Below, piece by piece: positions 58,950 to 64,000 of a stretch of 64,000 nucleotides of DNA. The stretch is from Lineolata rhizophorae. Its lineage: Eukaryota; Ascomycota; Dothideomycetes; Lineolatales; Lineolataceae. Under the pieces are notes generated by a model that worked only from the letters and a program-made list of their open reading frames with translations, was not told the origin of the DNA and ran no database searches. The stretch is from the NCBI GenBank assembly GCA_010093515.1, contig MU001677.1, positions 268,254 through 332,253 on the forward strand, written 5' to 3'. Position numbers and translations under genes: made by a program. Positions within the stretch are counted from its first letter, which is position 1; every line of letters starts with the position of its first letter.

Positions 58950-59237
58950 TAGTTATTCGATGACCAATTTGACCGCAATTGACCCTAATATCAAGATCCC
59001 AGACCTTCATTAAAATCTCGCCCTAACAGACTCCACGCATCCTATGGGGGTTTAGGGCCGTTCTTCTATCTAGGTAGCCATTAACCTCTTTTAGAAATCC
59101 CACCACAAGAACCCCCCCCCCCCCCAAAAGTAGGGCTTATGGTCGCAAAACCCGCCCCACGACCGTATCTGCAACCGTAGTGGCACTTTTCTAGAGGTGA
59201 GTAGGTATAGAGGCAACGGCTTTGTAGTACATGTTGG

Positions 59238-59590
59238 CCTTACTTTACGTATCGAAAGCGACTATCGAGCCAAGCCCCAGGGGCTCCGCAGAGGTTTTGC
59301 CTCTCTATACTAACAGTGTCCGATATAGCGATAATACGATAGCACGAACAATGAACCGCTTCTTTACCTTTGCAAGTCTTTTTTCTTTCCACCGCGAGCG
59401 GTCGAATATACAGAATACCGCAGCAGTTTGGGCCTCTACTCTACGGCCTGGTAGGCAGCGCTCACAGTGCGCGATAGCGTACCTATTGGCTACGAGTTTT
59501 GATGGAAGGTCGACAAGCTGCCGCAAGGTTTTAACTCCCCGGAGGTTTTTCTTACCTTCCAACATGAAAGTATTTTATAGTATAAGTTAA
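59238..59590 (+). repeat. repeat family E, copy 2
   Basis: Direct repeat of the 57,095-57,620 block with higher GC, for example CAGAATACCGCAGCAG and AAGCTGCCGCAAGGTTTTAA. It is less mutated and shorter than copy 1. Confidence 0.6.
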
Positions 59591-59689
59591 AAAATAATTA
59601 GACTCTAATTGACCCAAATCCCAAGACCCCAAATCCTAAAAAAAACTAAACCCAGACCTAGTAGACCTAAGCATACCCCAACATATTCA

Positions 59690-59990
59690 AGTCTATAACA
59701 GGGTGGGGTTTCCCTTTTAGGTTTTGTGTAATCCCATTAGGGTGATATGGGTAGGAAGACAATTTTGACAACTCCGGTTGGGTGGGGTTTGTAATTATGT
59801 AATAAGTTACAAAAGCACCAATAAGTAATAGGATTAAGCCCTTTTTACAAAGCTCAAAGATGGCTATACTACCGCCAAATATATTACTAAAAAAAAGGTA
59901 GTAGTAATTCTGCTGACTAATTAGACTCCATTTGACCCACCCTAAACTCCAATAAAATATTGCCCCAATATAAATCCAAATCACGACCCA
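59690..59990 (+). repeat. repeat family D, copy 2
   Basis: Contains GGTTTTGTGTAATCCCATTA, GGGTGGGGTTTG and a CTCAAAGATGGCTATACTAC block in the same order as copy 1, without the insertions present in copy 3. Confidence 0.6.
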
Positions 59991-60187
59991 ATAGACCCTG
60001 CACCGAAGGGTTGGGGGGAGAGGGAGGGAGGGTCCGTTGTGGACTATGCTTGAATTCACATGAAGACACCAATAACTCGTTATATTGACGTGGTAATTAC
60101 TACCTAGTTAAAGGTGTAGAGAGTCCACTGCAATTAAGGCAGGCCTACCTTTGGGGTGGAAGGATTCCGACCCTTGAACCTTGAAAA

Positions 60188-61962
60188 TCACGCAAGTGCC
60201 CTGGGATTTCATGCGTTAATATGCATTACACTGGGGGACGTTATGACCAAATGCTTACCCCATAGGGTCCCACAGTGGGAGCATCTTCGGGCTAGAATTG
60301 AGCACGTCTCTTACGGCCTTCGACACGCAGCTAGGGTCCACTACGGCCTGATAAACAAACTCGTCCATCCACTCGTCGGCCATGACAAAATAGCCTTTTT
60401 CGCCCGCACTTTCACTCCACGAATTTTCCACCCTCCACCTTACCGTCTTCCCACCCTCAACTTGCACGGCTGTCAGTACCATAGCATGTGTCATTGCACT
60501 CTCGCCCGTCATCAACCGTTGTGCCTTGGTCATTCCTAATCGCACGTTGAACCCTAGCTCGTAGTTGTAAAGATTGGTGTCCATTATGCCGCGGCTCGAG
60601 TCGGAATACTTGCCGACGTCGGAACCAAAGAAGACCGGGAAGCCTCGGCGCAGCATCGCGACACAAGCGGTTTTCATGGTCGACACTTCCACGTTGACAT
60701 ATGTTATCGGTCGACCACCGAAAACATTGCCCAGGCGATCTACGGACAAGAGCTGCATGTATTCATTCCGGGGATCGTTCACCAAGCTGAAGAGCTTGTG
60801 CACGTCGGTGCCGGCGCAGGCCCGCACGAGCTGCGGCTCGGAGAGCTCGGCGGCAAAGGATTTCGGCGTCATCGTGAGGGAATGGAACGCGCCGCTTTGA
60901 TCGTGGAACTGCCACGTGAATGGCTTGGTAGGGCTGGGTGGCGGGCCGAGCATGAGCGTCAAGATGAGGTGGATCTGTTGCAACATTTCGTCCTTGGCTC
61001 TGCCCATGGCAGCTCGGGCCGTGGCATCCTTTGAGCTGGCCATGGATCGGAGCTTCATGGCGTCCTCGCGAAGCTTGGTCGTGATTAGGCGATCCATGGC
61101 GCCCGAGTTCATAGCGTTGTACGAGTCTGGATATAGCATTTGGGGCACCTAGCCGGCTTTTGGTGAGCCTAGGCCCTGGGGCCGGCCGGCATGTCGGGAG
61201 TGCTTCGCGATACACTTACGAGCCCGTATTTCTGCACGAGGTTTGCGACCATGTCCCACTGGCCGCCGTCGCCCACAGGGCTGCTGCAAAGAGCCTGCAC
61301 CAACCGCCCATCAAGAGGCTCGCCTGCCGTGTCGATCACATTCTCCAGGAAGAAGTTGGCTTTCTCCAGCTTGTCCCAGAAGAACAAATAAGCCTGGCTA
61401 AGCTCAAACTCCTTCAGTTTATATTTCTTCATGATGGGGACGCGGAAGACGTTGGTGGATGCAAAAAGCCAGCATCTGCCCGACGAGCGCTGGTTGGTCA
61501 CCGGAGAGCCTTCCAGGGGTATCTTGACGTTGAACGCCTGGATGTCTCCGATCACCGCTTTGCGCGAGCTAATTATCGAGGTCACCGCATTTGTGCTAAG
61601 AGCAGCGAGAGCGAGCCGGTTCTGTATCGATGTGCGGAAGGTTGCGATGAGCCCGATGTGCCTTTAGCTTAGCTTCACTAACAGGAATCAGCGCCGACCT
61701 TAGGATCCTGCATAAGCTCTTCTTCCCACTTCTCCGCCGTCGCGATGGACACATTCTTCGAATACTCGGAGTAGAGCGGCGCTAGGCAATGTCAGATGCT
61801 AGATTCTGGGAAGATTTCATTGTTAAACCACTCACGCGCATCTCCAACGCAGACGTAGTCCTTATCAATCCCGTCATCTCTGCGCATTTCGAGTGCCCTC
61901 AGCCTTTCGACAAGCTTCTCGCGGACCGCCGATTCGTCGACCCGAGACTGTGAAGAGCCCAT
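60188..61962 (-). CDS. LAP3: bleomycin hydrolase-type cysteine aminopeptidase (C1B)
   Basis: Five exons: 61962-61836, 61781-61699, 61621-61220, 61148-60259 and 60200-60188, giving 504 residues. The papain-fold triad is present: C120 in SSGRCWLFA, H425 in MTHAMVLT and N446 in VENSWSE. Other family blocks are FELSQAYLFFWDKLEKANFF, NDPRNEYMQLLSVDRLGNVF and the final WDPMGALA. The enzyme is a homohexameric cytosolic thiol aminopeptidase that also inactivates bleomycin; its C-terminal arm lies in the active site. The last exon is only 13 bases (end of G, then ALA and stop), and the splice restores the family's conserved ALA ending. The N-terminal 55 residues, including MGSSQSRVDES, are an extension relative to yeast; MGSS could be a myristoylation signal (inference). 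Confidence 0.92.
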
Positions 61963-62388
61963 CCTGTGATTTTAATCATTTACGGTCCACGGAACAAGTA
62001 AATAGAAGACTTCGTGTCGGTCGCCGTCCGGTGCCGGGAGTAGTGGTTTCGACTGAACGACGCCCTTATCGCCGAGGATATCTGTTTGTTCGATTAGGCC
62101 TAGCGCCTAGAGCTTACCCCTGCTGTTAAGGTCCCATGACAACTCGTACCGGTAGGTCTAGCACCCAGCGAACTATGTTATTTAGCACTGGGACTCTCGA
62201 ACGGGTTTCGATCAATCCTTGGCTTTCACCATGTACATTCCAGGAGTTTGTTTATACCCTAGCCTTGTGAGCGAGTTACAATTCACCTATACCCGCTCTC
62301 AATTCAGTCGCATTCGGCCCCTCATCTGCCTCGGACTCGGGAAATAGACAAGTCAAAGACGGCTCTGATTACTCCGAATCTTTTCTAG
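61963..62388. other. intergenic
   Basis: Promoter side of the bleomycin hydrolase gene and 3' side of the next gene, both minus strand. Nothing recognised. Confidence 0.5.
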
Positions 62389-63132
62389 CTATTCCGGAAC
62401 CAAACAGACCCTGTGGACGGAGTTGTTGGAGAGGAATGCAACAAATGGTTGTATCGAGTCACCAAATGCCCTCGTTTGGACAAAGGCAGTTCGTGATTCA
62501 TCGTCATCCCAGCCTACGAGCGCCACAAACGCATCCAATTCAGTGTCACTGGACGGGTGAGACACAGTGCCTTCTACGAAACCACCTGTCACCGCCCGAT
62601 GTCCCTTTGTACCCTGCAGAACGGCTTTTAGTTCGGAGAATGCCTCCCCAAACTTGTGCAGGCCTTCAGGGCCGAGCCCAGGTCGTAGGTAGAAGGTGAA
62701 GACTTCCGTGATAGGCTTCATAGTTCCGCGGGCTGACATGGTTGAGAATATGGAGATATCTGCCGGGATAAGATTTACAACGTAGGCAGTTACCCTACCA
62801 TCCATGTATGGCCTCAGGGCGTCGGAGAGGGAGCCGGACACCATGGAGACATGAAATTGCGTGGCGGTCCTGCTGTCTTCCCAGTCTGCCCCATTCATGA
62901 GCATACATACATACTTAAAATCCCAGAGGACGGATGGTTACGCGCAGCGTTGGGATTTTTAGCACCTACCGGTGACTAAATCAAGCGTGCTTGGGCTCTC
63001 TTCCTGGAAAGCGTAGTAGATACCCTTCAAACCCGTGTACGACTGAACCTGGCCGAAGATGTTCGTAAGTGCCGAACGGTCTATATCGTCCGCGGCGGGG
63101 ATGTAGGCAATGACAGTCGTAGGCGAGCTCAT
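62389..63132 (-). CDS. predicted dimeric alpha/beta-barrel (ABM-like) protein
   Basis: Two exons, 63132-62970 and 62885-62389, across an 84-bp intron (donor GTAGGT, acceptor GGGCAG), give 219 residues. The pattern is two ferredoxin-like halves: TTVIAYIPAADDID, a GLKGIYYAFQEESPSTLDLV strand region and DWEDSRTATQFH, then a second half with VFTFYLRPGLGPEGLHKFGE, AVTGGFVEG and DAFVALVGWDDDESRTAFVQ. This fits the antibiotic biosynthesis monooxygenase-like (dimeric alpha/beta barrel) fold, seen in small fungal stress or secondary-metabolism proteins. No catalytic residue can be assigned, so an enzymatic role is unproven. The splice is supported because it joins LDLVT to DWEDS, the usual strand-helix turn. 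Confidence 0.65.
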
Positions 63133-64000
63133 TTTCTGCCGGGTTCGGGAGTGGCGATGGCTAGAAAACTGCCACGAGGTTGGGCTTGCTCCTTAACTTC
63201 TTGAACGGATCATTATGAGGTGTGGCACGTGGGACCTGGGTAGATGCGTGACGCCACCCATGCATGTCACAACGGCGGTCCCACACCGCTTATATTTGTG
63301 CATCATGCGCCAAAACAAGTTACCAAAGAATAGACCAATAAGAGTAAATAGCCTCCATGTTGGCGACGTCTTATGGAGGTAGAGAACTAGCGCTAGGGCG
63401 GCACTGAGGGTCAAAGTTGTGAGTGGAGAACTTTGATGTGTTGGATGCGACGGTCGGCGTTCGTGCGTGCCCCTAGCCTGCAGTGTAAAATACCTGGCTG
63501 GAGGCCCCTCGTGAAGTTGAATGGTTGGGGGGGAGGGGGGGGGGAGGGGTAGACGATTCCTTGCTAGTTAGATTACCGGTCTTGGGCCGGGAGCTTCAGG
63601 TCCTCTTTAGTAATTAGCTACGACTTCTCTTCTCTAACCATTTCCTTACCTAGGTATTTATGTAGTGCTTACTACCTTGGTCGTCAGCCAATCCTTGGCT
63701 ACGGCCTTTTATGTCTAGTCGCCGGGGAAAATTATATGGGCGTGGATTGCGGTGTAGTTTCACGTGCTCTTCTCTACTTTGGTACTTCTATCTCATGCAA
63801 CTCGACCTGGCGAGCTTGCTGACTACTAGAGTCTAGATAACGGATAGAGAGAAGAGGGGTCCGCTGCAAAAACTTACACTATTGGAACTATCCGTATGAG
63901 GCGATGAGACAAACAATCCTATACGTACAACACATAACGTATTCCACCACCGAGTCGCTCACCCCACCGAGTCGCTCACCCCACCGAGTCGCTCAGAATT
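63133..64000. other. intergenic to window edge
   Basis: Promoter side of the preceding gene. A G-rich tract lies at 63,525-63,551. No gene recognised; a tandem repeat starts at 63,947. Confidence 0.5.
63947..63997 (+). repeat. 17-bp tandem repeat at window edge
   Basis: Three units of CCACCGAGTCGCTCACC, the last changed in its final two bases. The array may continue beyond the window. Confidence 0.9.

Larger units (their letters stand above)
58100..59040 (+). repeat. repeat family D, copy 3, interrupted by elements B and C
   Basis: Starts GGTTTAGCATAATCCTATTG (58132-58151), breaks at 58,154, resumes at about 58,460 with GGAAGGAGCTTTTCGAAAAC, breaks again at 58,587, and ends after 58,951 with GACCGCAATTGACCCTAATA. 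The interruptions coincide exactly with copies B and C. Confidence 0.65.
53303..60187. repeat. TA-rich nest of degenerate repeats, RIP-like
   Basis: Nearly 6.9 kb without any credible gene. TA and stop codons are dense in every frame, with CTA/TAG/TTA-rich sequence, as expected for repeat-induced point mutation (C to T in repeats). At least three repeat families recur inside it in direct or inverted orientation (listed separately). A less mutated, GC-richer island lies at about 57,670-58,080. Long G/C runs occur at 54,149-54,161 and 59,110-59,124. The block separates the Zn2Cys6 gene from bleomycin hydrolase. Confidence 0.8.

Noticed and set aside
61622-61698. Shorter intron in bleomycin hydrolase ending at CTAAAG (61,661)
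   Set aside because: It gives the wrong phase; the acceptor at ATACAG joins QDPK to NRLALAAL as in the family.

Overview
The window is nuclear DNA of a filamentous ascomycete, most likely a Sordariomycete. The evidence is GC-rich multi-exon genes with short introns (about 50-100 bp, CTAAC-type branch points), fungal-only families (CFEM, fungal rhodopsin-like 7TM, Zn2Cys6 factor), a solo LTR, and a TA-rich repeat block that looks RIP-mutated. No tRNA, rRNA or CRISPR array was recognised. Gene models were built by hand from conserved protein reading and splice signals, so exon borders are predictions.

Left part (1-24.8 kb) is gene-dense housekeeping: the 3'-truncated end of a HAPSTR1/DUF4588-like gene, a calponin-homology actin-binding protein, a CorA-like membrane protein, Mediator subunit 1, a small Cys-rich protein, U1 snRNP protein C, an RBR ubiquitin ligase, exosome subunit Rrp4, the two-BIR chromosomal passenger protein Bir1, and mitochondrial Tam41. 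A 256-bp solo LTR lies at 11.3-11.5 kb. The U1-C gene appears to carry an AT-AC intron at codon 4, which is the most striking observation here because U1-C itself helps recognise 5' splice sites. Bir1 carries a GC-AG intron.

Middle part (24.8-53.3 kb) has longer intergenic spaces. It holds a fungal rhodopsin-like 7TM protein whose disordered tail repeats a D(V/I)GGLL motif four times, a CFEM protein whose last intron may switch between a transmembrane and a GPI-like tail, histidinol-phosphate aminotransferase, an E2 of the UBE2G1/Ubc15 type, a cysteine-less AKTIP-like E2 variant, a 5-kb gene-poor stretch, an MFS transporter and a Zn2Cys6 transcription factor.

Right part: 53.3-60.2 kb is a gene-free TA-rich nest of degenerate repeats. 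Three related short elements with similar ends and TA flanks can be seen, two of them inserted into a copy of another repeat whose uninterrupted relatives lie nearby. Beyond it are bleomycin hydrolase (cysteine protease C1B) and a small dimeric-barrel-like protein, both on the minus strand, and a 17-bp tandem repeat running to the window edge.
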